DNA of 24,391 nt from an uncultured Anaerolineales bacterium (GCA_937952305.1 CALFZO010000044.1:1-24391), one strand, 5' to 3'. Counted from the first letter of the stretch, positions 15,696 to 23,913 are shown. Notes: a model not told the origin generated them from the letters alone. Program-made: numbers and translations.

Positions 15696-18319
15696 GGTTC
15701 GGCCAGCGCGGCGGCCTGCGCCAACGTCAACGCGCCGCCCGCCGCCCAGGCCGCTGTGCCGCCCAGGCACTCGGCCAGTTGGGCCAGGGCCTGGGCGTCC
15801 GGCGCCAGGAATTCCACCTGGGCCGCCGGCGCCAGCGCCGCCACTGCGCCGCCCAACCGAGCCGCCACCTCGCTCTCCCCGCGCGCCGCGGCCACGCCCG
15901 CCAACCCGAGCAGGCAGGCCAACTGGCCGCCGATATGCCCGAGCGCGCGGTTGCCGCGCAGGCTCTCGGCGAAGTGCTGACGTGCCGCGGCCAGGTCGCC
16001 CTGGTGCAGGGCGGCATAGCCCAGCATCCGCAGGACGAACGGCGGCTGGACATCATCGCCCATCGCGCGGTAAAGCGCCAGCGCTTCGGCCGCGTAGCGG
16101 GCGCAGGCGGCGTGATCGGCGAGCAGGTGGGTCACCAGCGCCAGGTTGGCCAGCGCCATGCCCTGGGAGACCCGCTCGCCCAGCAGCCGCGCGACCGGCA
16201 GGCTGCGCTCGTAAACCACGCGCGCCGCGGCATAATCGCCCTGCCGGTTCAACAGGTCGCCCAGCATGCGCAAAGCGTAGGCCAGGCCCCAGGTGTCGTC
16301 ATGGCGCGTGGCCAGCGCCAGGCCTTCTTCGATGAGGGCCCGCGCCCCGGGCTGCTTCCGGGCCGCCTGGACGCGCCCCAGGTCCACCAACCCGAAGGCC
16401 AGTTTGTAAGGGTTGCCCAACGCGCGGCACAACGCCACGCATTCCTCCAGCGCCGCCAGCGCCAAAGCTTCATCCCCGGTCCAACTGGCGGTGACGCCCT
16501 GCGCCCAGAGCGCCTCCGCCAAGCCTTCCCGCTCGTCCAGCGCGCGACACAGCGCCACCGCCTCGTCGCTCCAGACCCGCGCCTGCTCGCCTTCAAAATG
16601 GAAGTAAGCCAACTGCGCGGCCCAGGCCAGCAGACGGGCGCGCGGGAGCGCATCGCGCTCCGGATCGGCGCGCCGCAGAAAGGCGCGCGCGCGTTCCAGG
16701 CCCTCGCCCAGGTGGCCGCGCACCAGCGCGAACTCCCCGAGGGCGGCCGCGGCCAGCCTCAGACCCGCGCCGAAATCGGCCCCGGGCTCCAGCGCCCAAT
16801 CCAGGGCGGCGCGCACATTGTTGTCCTCGGCCTCGATCCGCTCCAGCCACACGAGCTGAGCGGCGCTCTCCAGATGGGCGACGGCGTCTTCCATCCAAGC
16901 GGCGTAGTAGGCGAGATGCCGGTTGTGGGCGGCCGCCCACTCGCCGGCCTCGGCCAGGCGCGCGCGCGCAAACTGGCGGATCGGCTCAAGCAGGCGATAG
17001 CGCATCACGCCGCCGGCCTCGTCCTCGTCCACGGCCACCAGGGACTTGTCGACCAGGCCCGTCAATGCCGCTAACGCGTCGGCGCCGCCCAGCGCCTCGG
17101 CCGCCGCCAGGGTCCAGCTATCGGCGAAGACCGCGAGCTGCCGCAGCAAGGCGCACTCGGCCGCGGTCAACAGCACGTAGCTCCAAGCGATCAGGGCTTC
17201 CAGCGTCTGTTGGCGTGCCTGCGCCGTCCGCCGGCCTCCCGTCAGCAGACGCAGGCCGCCATGGGCCGCCAACCGCGCCGCGATCTGATCCACGCCCAGT
17301 GCGCCGACGCGCGCGGCCGCCAATTCCAGCGCCAGCGGCAGGCCGTCCACGCGGCGGCAGATGGCGGCGATGGCCGGGGCGTTGGCGTCGGTCACCGTGA
17401 AGCGCTGCTGGGCGGCCTGCGCCCGCTCGACGAAGAGGCGGGCCGCCTCGGACCGCGCCAGGGCCTGGGCGGTCACCGCCCGCCGCTCCGGCAGAGACAG
17501 CGGCGGCACCCGGTAGACGGCCTCGCCGGCCGCGCCCAGCGCCTCCCGGCTGGTGGCCAGCACGCACGCGTGCGGACAGTCGCGCAGAACGGCTTCGGCC
17601 AGGGCGGCCGCCGCCGCGATCAGGTGCTCGCAGTTGTCGAGGATCAGCAGGGTCTCGCGCCCGCGCAAGTATTGGGTCAGAGCGGGCAGGACGGCCGCGT
17701 CATCCGGCACCGGCACGCCAAGGCAGACCGCCACCGCGGTCGGGACCAGGGCCGGGTCGGTGAGCGGCGCCAATTCCACCAGCCAGACACCGTGCGGGTA
17801 GAGGCTCTGCAGCCGGGCGGCCGCCTCCAGGGCCAGGCGCGTCTTGCCGCTGCCGCCTGTACCCAGCAGCGTCACCAAACGCGCGCCGGCCACCAGCCGC
17901 CGCACTTCCAGGAGTTCACGCTCGCGGCCCACAAAACTGCTGAGGGCCGGCGGGAGGTTGCCGGCGGCGTCCGGGTCCGCGGCCGACGCGGCCGTGACCG
18001 CGGGCGGCGGGGCGGGCGGCCCTTCGGCGCGCGTCACCGTATAACCGGCCGGGAGCGGCTCGCCCCGGGCTGAGGCGGCCAGGGCCAGCAGCCGCGCCAC
18101 CGTCGCTGGCTCATCCTCCAGCATCAGCGCGGCCACGAAGCGCGCCGCCAGCGTGTCCAGATCCGGCAGGCGCTGGTTCTGCTCCAGGCGGCCGACGTGG
18201 GCGCCGGTGTAGCCGACGGCGCGGCCCAACTCTTCTTGAGTCAGGCCGGCCCGCCGGCGCAGGAAGCGCAGCAGTTCGCCAAAAGACGCAAACGACTCGG
18301 GCTTGATGGGGGCGGACAT
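15692..18319 (-). CDS. XRE-type regulator with NB-ARC ATPase and TPR domains
   Basis: The protein has 875 residues. Residues 13-66 are a Cro/XRE helix-turn-helix ('LRFLRRRAGLTQEELGRAVG' begins it). A Pro/Ala linker (98-120) leads to a STAND-class NTPase: 'SSFVGRERELLEVRRL', Walker A 'GTGGSGKT' (153-160), Walker B 'LLILDN' (224-229), an 'ATSREAL' sensor, and 'GLPLALELAA' typical of NB-ARC/AfsR-like proteins. From about residue 500 the rest is Ala/Leu-rich TPR-like helical repeats. Such proteins are ATP-dependent switches in which the repeats sense a ligand or protein. The ATG at 18319 is chosen because the XRE domain begins there and a TATAAT lies 14-19 bases upstream; a longer frame to 18715 would run over the promoter and the divergent gene. 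It is divergent from the secreted-protein cluster. Confidence 0.92.
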   Translation of the reverse strand: MSAPIKPESFASFGELLRFLRRRAGLTQEELGRAVGYTGAHVGRLEQNQRLPDLDTLAARFVAALMLEDEPATVARLLALAASARGEPLPAGYTVTRAEGPPAPPPAVTAASAADPDAAGNLPPALSSFVGRERELLEVRRLVAGARLVTLLGTGGSGKTRLALEAAARLQSLYPHGVWLVELAPLTDPALVPTAVAVCLGVPVPDDAAVLPALTQYLRGRETLLILDNCEHLIAAAAALAEAVLRDCPHACVLATSREALGAAGEAVYRVPPLSLPERRAVTAQALARSEAARLFVERAQAAQQRFTVTDANAPAIAAICRRVDGLPLALELAAARVGALGVDQIAARLAAHGGLRLLTGGRRTAQARQQTLEALIAWSYVLLTAAECALLRQLAVFADSWTLAAAEALGGADALAALTGLVDKSLVAVDEDEAGGVMRYRLLEPIRQFARARLAEAGEWAAAHNRHLAYYAAWMEDAVAHLESAAQLVWLERIEAEDNNVRAALDWALEPGADFGAGLRLAAAALGEFALVRGHLGEGLERARAFLRRADPERDALPRARLLAWAAQLAYFHFEGEQARVWSDEAVALCRALDEREGLAEALWAQGVTASWTGDEALALAALEECVALCRALGNPYKLAFGLVDLGRVQAARKQPGARALIEEGLALATRHDDTWGLAYALRMLGDLLNRQGDYAAARVVYERSLPVARLLGERVSQGMALANLALVTHLLADHAACARYAAEALALYRAMGDDVQPPFVLRMLGYAALHQGDLAAARQHFAESLRGNRALGHIGGQLACLLGLAGVAAARGESEVAARLGGAVAALAPAAQVEFLAPDAQALAQLAECLGGTAAWAAGGALTLAQAAALAEP

Positions 18320-18332
18320 ACGGCTCGGCCTG

Positions 18333-18338
18333 ATTATA
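18333..18338 (-). promoter_or_regulatory. -10 element (TATAAT) of the XRE-NB-ARC regulator gene, near-leaderless
   Basis: On the minus strand a perfect TATAAT ends 14 bases before the ATG at 18319, so transcription should start about 7 bases before the start codon. No Shine-Dalgarno is present, which fits near-leaderless translation. The -35 at 17-bp spacing (TCGAAG) is weak, suggesting dependence on an activator. Confidence 0.55.
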
Positions 18339-18360
18339 CGCGCCCCAACCGACGGCTTCG

Positions 18361-18388
18361 ACTGACGAGAAAGATCAGTTTTGACGAG
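18361..18388. promoter_or_regulatory. Candidate operator: ACTGA-N9-TCAGT plus repeated TGACGAG
   Basis: ACTGA (18361-18365) and TCAGT (18375-18379) form a dyad with a 9-bp centre. TGACGAG occurs at 18363-18369 and again at 18382-18388, 19 bp apart. The site touches the -35 region of the divergent XRE gene and precedes the plus-strand cluster, so it is well placed for the regulator to control both directions. Binding is inferred from position only. Confidence 0.4.
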
Positions 18389-18403
18389 GCGCGCCGGCGT
18401 AGG

Positions 18404-18586
18404 ATGCCGGCTGTGAAGAGAAAACGCCGTCGGCCCGCACCACCGCGCCCGCTGCGCACCGTCACCTGGACCATCACCTGGTCGGACGGGCGCCGGGTAA
18501 CCTGGCGGGTGGTCCGAGAAGGCGCGCCGCCGCTGCCCAGCCCGCCATCGGCTGGCGCGCCGGCCGACGCCGCTCACAAGGAGTGA
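18404..18586 (+). CDS. Small basic protein of unknown function (60 residues)
   Basis: I do not recognise this protein. An Arg/Lys/Pro-rich start ('KRKRRRPAPPRP') is followed by a predicted beta hairpin with alternating residues ('TVTWTITWSDGRRVTWRVV') and a Pro/Ala tail. The last codons contain the AAGGAG that serves as ribosome site for the next gene, whose ATG is four bases after this stop. That coupling supports real translation. The start at 18404 has no good ribosome site of its own, so this entry is tentative. Confidence 0.5.
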   Translation: MPAVKRKRRRPAPPRPLRTVTWTITWSDGRRVTWRVVREGAPPLPSPPSAGAPADAAHKE

Positions 18587-18590
18587 CACC

Positions 18591-18851
18591 ATGACGACCG
18601 TGAATTCGGCCCCGCTAACGGCCCGGCCCCTGTCCGTCAACGAGGTCCATCCGCTCGGCCGCGGCGCGCTGCGAGTCCGCGTCCTGTCCGGCGCCGCCTG
18701 GCTGACCACGGCCAATCGGGACCTGATCCTGACGGCCGGGGCTGAGGCGCAATTGCCGGCCGGCGCCTGGCCGGCCCTGATCTCGCCCCTGGGCGGCCGC
18801 GCCGCCGTCTATCAGGTGGCGGCCGCCGCTGACGAGACCAATCAGCCTTGA
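18591..18851 (+). CDS. DUF2917-like small protein
   Basis: The protein has 86 residues. The pattern 'PLGRGALRVRVLSGAAWLTTANRDLILTAGA' followed by 'QLPAGAWPALISPLGGRAAVYQV' matches what I know of DUF2917: a small beta-rich domain with a conserved 'G..W.T' strand followed by 'D..L..G'. Its function is not known. It has no signal peptide. AAGGAG in the end of the previous gene gives good spacing to the ATG. It is the second gene of the plus-strand cluster, ahead of the secreted proteins. Confidence 0.8.
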   Translation: MTTVNSAPLTARPLSVNEVHPLGRGALRVRVLSGAAWLTTANRDLILTAGAEAQLPAGAWPALISPLGGRAAVYQVAAAADETNQP

Positions 18852-18914
18852 CGGGCAACCGCCCGCTGCTCTGAACTTCGTTCACCCAAACCGCACCCTC
18901 CGGAGGCAACGGTC

Positions 18915-19595
18915 ATGCGTTTTCCGACTCTGCTCACCCTGTTCCTGGCCCTGACGATCGCGGTTGTCCCGGCCCGCGCCCAAGACCAGAAACCGGCCGC
19001 GCCGGCCGCCGAATCGCCCGAAGCCGCCGAAGATAACGGCGCGTCCACTTCGGCGCCGGCCGCCGCACCGCTGCCGGACGAGGTCCTGGTCACGCTGACG
19101 CAGCGCGTCTACCTGCCGATGGCGAGCCGGTCCATGAACGCGCCGCTCGCCAACGGCGACTTCGAGGCCGGCGCCAGCGCCTGGACCGCCGCCTCCACCA
19201 AGGGCCGGACGCTGATCCGCACGGCTTTTGTCGGCGCAGTCACCGCGCACTCGGGCCAATACGCGGCCTGGCTGGGCGGCGCCTACTCGGAGCAATCCAC
19301 GCTCAGCCAGACCAACGTGCTCGTGCCGGCCGGAACACCGTACCTGGCCTACTGGCGCTGGATCGCGTCCTACGACTACTGCGGCTACGACCACGGCTAC
19401 GTCAAGGTCAACGGCACGGCCGTGGAGACCTTCAACCTGTGCGACAGCGCGGGCACCGGCGGCTGGGTCAAGCGCACGCTCAACGTGTCGGCGTACGCCG
19501 GGCAGCGCGTGACGCTGGCCTTCCAGGCCACCACCGACGGCTCGCTCAACAGCAACCTGTTCATCGACGACATCGGCTTCCAGGCGGCGCCGTAA
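18915..19595 (+). CDS. Secreted protein with carbohydrate-binding-like jelly-roll domain
   Basis: The protein has 226 residues. A Sec signal peptide (residues 1-22, cleavage after A-R-A) is followed by an Ala/Pro/Glu-rich linker (23-58), the short motif 'RVYLPMASR' (64-72), and a C-terminal beta-sandwich starting 'ANGDFEAGASAWT'. The sandwich has 'GQYAAWLGG', 'WRWIASYDYCGYDHGYVKVNG' and a final 'FIDDIGF' strand. That is the pattern of CBM4/9-like or MAM-like galactose-binding folds found in exported Chloroflexota proteins. The two Cys in the domain could form a disulfide. It should be outside the cell, binding polysaccharide or acting structurally; no catalytic residues are seen. CGGAGG precedes the ATG. 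It is 63 bp after the DUF2917 gene, with a small GC hairpin in the gap. Confidence 0.85.
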   Translation: MRFPTLLTLFLALTIAVVPARAQDQKPAAPAAESPEAAEDNGASTSAPAAAPLPDEVLVTLTQRVYLPMASRSMNAPLANGDFEAGASAWTAASTKGRTLIRTAFVGAVTAHSGQYAAWLGGAYSEQSTLSQTNVLVPAGTPYLAYWRWIASYDYCGYDHGYVKVNGTAVETFNLCDSAGTGGWVKRTLNVSAYAGQRVTLAFQATTDGSLNSNLFIDDIGFQAAP

Positions 19596-19627
19596 GAGCG
19601 CGCTCTGAGCCGCACCCGGAGGCCCCC

Positions 19628-20116
19628 ATGTTTCATCTGCGCTGGCTCAGCCCGCTCGCCATCGTGTTAGTGGCCCTGGCCTTTTACGCCCGGCCGGCCG
19701 CCTTCGCCCAACCCGAGGCAGCCGCGCCGGCCGAGGGCTGGCGCCAGTATCACCGGGCCGAGCTTGGTTACAGCGTGCCCGTGCCGCCGGCCTGGGTCGT
19801 GGACGAGTTCGGCCTGTTCCTGCCGGAGCGCGAGGTCCGCATCGCGCCGCGCGACGCCGAACCGTCCGAAACCTTTCTCAGCGTGCGGCTGGCCGACCGG
19901 CCGCTGGACCAGATCACGGCGGCCTACGCCCAAGCGCCGGGCGCCGCCGGCCAGGCCGTGACCTTCGCCGGCCGGCCGGCCTGGCGCTACCTGACCACGG
20001 GCCTGCGGCTGGAGACGTTCGTCGCGCAACACGGGCGCGTCTACCTGATCATCACCGACCGGCCGGACCTGCCGGAAGTCCAGCAGATGCTGCTCGGCTT
20101 CACGTTCTCAGACTAA
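19628..20116 (+). CDS. Secreted PsbP-like domain protein
   Basis: The protein has 162 residues. A signal peptide (about 1-27, cleavage after A-F-A) precedes a single domain beginning 'WRQYHRAELGYSVPVPPAWVV'. This is the 'Y.S...GY.V..P..W' opening found in PsbP-like/DUF1795-type small exported proteins, and the domain ends with 'VQQMLLGFTFSD', another typical feature. The function of these proteins outside photosynthesis is not settled; they are small alpha/beta domains. CGGAGG lies six bases before the ATG. It sits 32 bp after the jelly-roll gene and 28 bp before the HExxH lipoprotein gene. Confidence 0.8.
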   Translation: MFHLRWLSPLAIVLVALAFYARPAAFAQPEAAAPAEGWRQYHRAELGYSVPVPPAWVVDEFGLFLPEREVRIAPRDAEPSETFLSVRLADRPLDQITAAYAQAPGAAGQAVTFAGRPAWRYLTTGLRLETFVAQHGRVYLIITDRPDLPEVQQMLLGFTFSD

Positions 20117-20144
20117 AACTGACTGCTCGGATAGGAGAGACACC

Positions 20145-22409
20145 ATGACGCCACTGCGACGACTCAGCCTCAGCTGGCTGGTAGTAGCCCTGACCCTGGC
20201 GGCCTGCGCCGGCCCGGCCGCGACGCCGGAACCCACCACGCCGGCCGCCACCGCGGCCCCGACCAGCGCGCCGACCGCGCTCCCACCGACGGCCATGCCC
20301 GAGCCGACTGTGCTGGACTACCTGGACAGCTCGGCCCTGGACGAGCCGGATGATCTGATGGATCTGGCCCTGGCGCACGCCCGCGCCGGCGAGATCAGCT
20401 ACGAGCAGGCGCTGATCCAGACGCTTAAGCTGTTCGCGGGCGAGGCCGGCGCGCTGGCCGTGCCGGCAGACGGCGCCTATCACGGCGAGGGCAACCGCCT
20501 CTACGGTCTGGCGCGCCAGTATCTGGCCAGCGGCGCGGATGCGGCGGCCAAAGCCGAGATCGAGCGCCTGCTCAACGTCATCGCCCCCAGCCCGGAGCGC
20601 CTGCTGGCCTACGCCGAGCCGCAACCGGCCGGGGGCTTCGGCAAAGCGCCGGGCCTGGAGCGCGCCGCGGCGCAAGACGACGACCCCAAGTGCCGGGAGC
20701 TGTGGGCCGAGGGCTTCCCGGCCGGCAGCGAGGTGACCTGTCTGCTATACGCGGCTGCGCCGCTGAGCGGCGGCGAAGCCCGGGTCTTCTTCCCGGCCTC
20801 CTGGCGGCGCGGCTCGCCGCGCAACGCCTTCGTGCGCTACGCCATGGAAGCGGTGCTGGACTCAGACGCGGTCTACGCGCGCTTCGGCCGGATGGGATCG
20901 GTGGACGTGGTCTTCACCCTGCTGTCCAGCCCGAACGACCAGGGCGGCAAACGGGTCCAGGGCATGGCGCCGTGGAATGAGACCAGCGACGTGTGCCAGG
21001 TGATCCTGTACCCATTCGCCATCGAGCGCGGCGAGGAGAAGGGCGTGGAGATTTTCAAGCAGACCGTGGCGCACGAAGTCTTCCACTGCTTCCAGGCCTG
21101 GAACATGCCCAGTGACCGCGCCGAGAACTACTCCGGCAACGCCTGGTGGCTGGAAGGCTCGGCCGAATACTTCAGCAACCTGGTTTACCCCACCGCCAAC
21201 GACGAATGGGAGCGCGTGGCCGGCTTCGACAAGAAATCCGAGGACACGCCGCTCTACAAGCTGAGCTACGAAACCACGGTCTTCTGGCAGTACCTGGGCA
21301 ATGAGCTCGGCGACGCCGCGCTGATGGATCTGCTCAAAGCCCTGCCCGGCACGCCCGACCCGCGGATCAGCGGCCAGGCGCTGGCGGCCCGGCCCGGCCT
21401 GCCGGCGCTGTGGCACGGTTTCGCGCAAGCGTGGGCGGATCACGCCATCGCCGACACCGGCGGCGGCTTCCTGCCGAACCAGACCCTCTTCTCGGCCAAG
21501 GCCCAACTCAAGGCCGCCGGGAACGCCGCCTGGCCGGTGAAGGCCGAACTGCTGGTGCTCAAGCGCTACCAGCTGACGTTCATGGGCCAGAGCGTCTTTG
21601 AAGTCACGAACAGCGCGTCGGGCGCGGAGGGCGCGGCCTCCTCCCGCGCGGACGGCTCAACCGGCGGCTGGGCCGACCTGCCGACCGAAATCAACCCAGG
21701 CTGTGACGCGGCGACCTTCGTCTACGTGGTCACCACCGCCACCGCGGGCGGCGCCGCCCACCAGCGCGAACTGAAGGTGCAGCGCGTCAAGGACGAGCCG
21801 TGTAACGAAGCGGGCGCCGTCAATTTCGGCAAGCTCGGCGGGCAGACCGCGTGCGACCACCCGTTCATGCCGCTGCGGCCCGGCGCCACCTGGACCTACA
21901 GCGGCGGCGGGCGCACGGTGAAGTGGACGGTCACCGACGTGGGCGGCGACCAGAACGAGGCCAGCGCCGCCATGACCGCCGAGGCCGGCAATGTGACCTC
22001 ATACTTCATCTGGAAGTGCGAAGCCGGGGTCGGTCTGCAGCGCCTCTACCGCTCACAGACCATCGACGGCGCCGGCACGCTCGACCTGACGCTCGACATT
22101 GGCTTTGGCTCGTACCTGCCGCCGGCTGGCGCGCTGAAGCCGGATCTGGCCTGGGAGGCCTCGGCCAAATACTTCGAGACGGGCGGCGGCGGCGGCGGCA
22201 TGGACGTGAAAGACAGCATGCAGATCATCAGCCTGAGCGAAGACAAGCTGGTGATCGCGCACCAGGGCGTCACCCACATCGCCTTCGCCTTCGCCGGCCG
22301 CGTCTTCACCCTGAAGCCGCAGACCGTGGACGAAACGCTCACCTTCGTGGCCGGCGTCGGCCTGACCGAGTTCGGCAGCGCCAAGCTGACCAGCTACAGC
22401 ATCCCTTGA
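20145..22409 (+). CDS. Large lipoprotein with HExxH metallopeptidase-like domain
   Basis: The protein has 754 residues. A type II signal peptide has the lipobox L-A-A-C (Cys21), followed by a Thr/Pro/Ala-rich linker (25-55). A helical region (60-170) leads to the peptidase-like core: 'AHEVFHCFQ' gives HExxH at 310-314, and 'WWLEGSAEYF' (335-343) supplies the third zinc ligand, Glu337. This is the gluzincin arrangement. The C-terminal third (about 480-754) is beta-rich, with 'MPLRPGATWTYSGGGRTVKW' typical of exported lipoprotein domains, and several Cys. It should sit on the outer face of the membrane; activity and substrate are inferred from motifs only. AGGAGA precedes the ATG, within the string GAGAGACACCATG that nearly repeats the site of the DUF2917 gene. 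A 14-bp hairpin follows the stop. Confidence 0.88.
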   Translation: MTPLRRLSLSWLVVALTLAACAGPAATPEPTTPAATAAPTSAPTALPPTAMPEPTVLDYLDSSALDEPDDLMDLALAHARAGEISYEQALIQTLKLFAGEAGALAVPADGAYHGEGNRLYGLARQYLASGADAAAKAEIERLLNVIAPSPERLLAYAEPQPAGGFGKAPGLERAAAQDDDPKCRELWAEGFPAGSEVTCLLYAAAPLSGGEARVFFPASWRRGSPRNAFVRYAMEAVLDSDAVYARFGRMGSVDVVFTLLSSPNDQGGKRVQGMAPWNETSDVCQVILYPFAIERGEEKGVEIFKQTVAHEVFHCFQAWNMPSDRAENYSGNAWWLEGSAEYFSNLVYPTANDEWERVAGFDKKSEDTPLYKLSYETTVFWQYLGNELGDAALMDLLKALPGTPDPRISGQALAARPGLPALWHGFAQAWADHAIADTGGGFLPNQTLFSAKAQLKAAGNAAWPVKAELLVLKRYQLTFMGQSVFEVTNSASGAEGAASSRADGSTGGWADLPTEINPGCDAATFVYVVTTATAGGAAHQRELKVQRVKDEPCNEAGAVNFGKLGGQTACDHPFMPLRPGATWTYSGGGRTVKWTVTDVGGDQNEASAAMTAEAGNVTSYFIWKCEAGVGLQRLYRSQTIDGAGTLDLTLDIGFGSYLPPAGALKPDLAWEASAKYFETGGGGGGMDVKDSMQIISLSEDKLVIAHQGVTHIAFAFAGRVFTLKPQTVDETLTFVAGVGLTEFGSAKLTSYSIP

Positions 22410-22415
22410 CCTTCA

Positions 22416-22453
22416 CCCTGGCCCCCGCGCCCAAGTAGTCGCGGGGGCCAGGG
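22416..22453 (+). terminator. Perfect 14-bp hairpin between the lipoprotein and beta-helix genes
   Basis: CCCTGGCCCCCGCG (22416-22429) pairs perfectly with CGCGGGGGCCAGGG (22440-22453) around a 10-nt loop. It starts seven bases after the stop and ends 19 bases before the next ATG. No U-tract follows. It could end most transcripts, or protect the upstream part of the mRNA and lower expression of the downstream gene. Confidence 0.6.
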
Positions 22454-22472
22454 GCGCGCCCAGGAGGCCGCC

Positions 22473-23912
22473 ATGCAATCCGCTCGTCCCCGTTTGATCT
22501 GGCTGCCCGTGCTCCTCGCCGGGCTGTTGCTCGGCGGCCCGCTGGCGGCCGGCGCGCAGCCCGAGGCGCAAGCCGGGCTGACCCTCATGGTCAACAGCGC
22601 CCTGGCCGATGCCGGAGACGCCAACCCCGGCGACGGCGTGTGCGAGACCGCGCCCGGCAGCGGCGTCTGCACCCTCCGCGCCGCCGTGCGCGAGGCCAAC
22701 GCCCGCCCCGGCGCGGACACAATCGTCCTCCCGCCGGGCACGTACCCGCTCAGCCTGGTGGCCACCAGCTTCGAGGACGCCGCCCTGGACGGCGACCTGG
22801 ACCTGACCGATGACGTGACCCTCCTGGGCGCGGGCGAAGCCGACACGATCATCGACGGCAACCGCAGCGCCTCCAAGGCGCGCGTCTTCCATATCTTTGC
22901 CGGCGTGACGGTGACCATGTCACAGCTGACCATCCGCAACGGCACGAACGAGCCGGCCCCGGGCATCGCCGGCGGCATCCTCAACCACGGCACGTTGACG
23001 CTGGAACACGTGACCCTGACCGAGAACGACCGCGGCGGCCTTGATAACCAGGGCAGCGCCACCCTTGATCACCTGACCTACACCCGCAACACCGGGAACG
23101 GCGCCAACCTGAGAAACAGCGGGAACGGCACAATGCTGGTGCGCGACAGCTACATCGCCGACAACGAGAACAACGGCGCCAGCGGCGGTGTCTGGGCCGG
23201 CCCCGGCCACCTGACACTCCTGAACACAACGATCAGCCACAACGGCGGACCGGCCACGGACAGCGGCGGCGGGCTGGTGGTATTCAACGGCATAGCCACC
23301 GTGATCAACAGCACCCTCAGCGGCAACCAGGCGACCGCGCGCGGCGGCGGCATCTATGTCGGCCAGAGCAGCGCCAGCCATCCGACGACGCTCAACCTGC
23401 ACAATGCCACCGTCGTTAACAACACCGCCGACACCTCTCAGGGCAATTGGTCCGGCGGCGGCATTTACGTGGACACGTCGAACGGGTTCACCCCGGTGGT
23501 CAACCTGCGCAACACGATCCTGGCCAACAACTGGCTGCACGATATCGGCGGCCCGGCCAGCGACTGCGCCGGCCCGCTCAACTCGGGCGGCTACAACCTG
23601 ATCAAGACGACCGCCGGCTGCACCCTCAACGGCGTGACGGCGGGCAACCTGACAGGTGTGGACCCGGAGTTGGGCCGCCTGGCCGGGGATGGGCCCGCGC
23701 GCCTGCACGTGCTCCAATCCGACAGCCCCGCCATCGACGCCGGCCACCCGGCCGGCTGCGCCGACGCCCTGGGCGCGCGGCTGGCCACTGACCAGCGCGG
23801 CTACGCCCGGCACGTGGACGGCGGCAGCGGCGCCGCGCGCTGCGATATCGGCGCCTTTGAATACGCCGCTTCGGCTCCGAATTTTGTCTTCCTGGCTCTG
23901 ATCGTGCGCTGA
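22473..23912 (+). CDS. Secreted CSLREA / parallel beta-helix protein
   Basis: The protein has 479 residues. A signal peptide (1-28) is followed by a CSLREA domain: 'VNSALADAGDANPGDGVC' then 'CTLRAAVREAN' at 66-76. A right-handed parallel beta-helix (about 95-400) follows, with rungs rich in Asn, Gly and Thr such as 'GGILNHGTLTLEHVTLTEN' and 'GGGIYV'. A choice-of-anchor-Q-like C-terminal segment contains 'SPAIDAG' and then 'DQRGYARHVDGG...CDIGAFEY'. Such proteins are surface or adhesin-like; some beta-helices act on polysaccharides, but no pectate-lyase-type catalytic residues stand out. The protein ends in 'NFVFLALIVR', echoing 'RVYLPMASR' in the jelly-roll protein. GGAGG precedes the ATG. 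It is the last gene before tandem hairpins. Confidence 0.9.
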   Translation: MQSARPRLIWLPVLLAGLLLGGPLAAGAQPEAQAGLTLMVNSALADAGDANPGDGVCETAPGSGVCTLRAAVREANARPGADTIVLPPGTYPLSLVATSFEDAALDGDLDLTDDVTLLGAGEADTIIDGNRSASKARVFHIFAGVTVTMSQLTIRNGTNEPAPGIAGGILNHGTLTLEHVTLTENDRGGLDNQGSATLDHLTYTRNTGNGANLRNSGNGTMLVRDSYIADNENNGASGGVWAGPGHLTLLNTTISHNGGPATDSGGGLVVFNGIATVINSTLSGNQATARGGGIYVGQSSASHPTTLNLHNATVVNNTADTSQGNWSGGGIYVDTSNGFTPVVNLRNTILANNWLHDIGGPASDCAGPLNSGGYNLIKTTAGCTLNGVTAGNLTGVDPELGRLAGDGPARLHVLQSDSPAIDAGHPAGCADALGARLATDQRGYARHVDGGSGAARCDIGAFEYAASAPNFVFLALIVR

Positions 23913-23913
23913 C

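Noticed and set aside
15245..17074. 609-residue plus-strand open frame across the Nudix gene and the XRE-NB-ARC gene
   Set aside because: It overlaps two well-supported genes in other frames and shows the composition of a shadow frame.
15692..18319. Antiphage STAND (Avs-like) defence protein
   Set aside because: The N-terminus is a DNA-binding XRE domain rather than a nuclease or other effector, and no defence genes are adjacent, so a regulator is more likely.
18320..18715. N-terminal extension of the XRE-NB-ARC regulator by 132 residues
   Set aside because: It would cover the TATAAT promoter and the divergent small genes, and the XRE domain begins normally at 18319.
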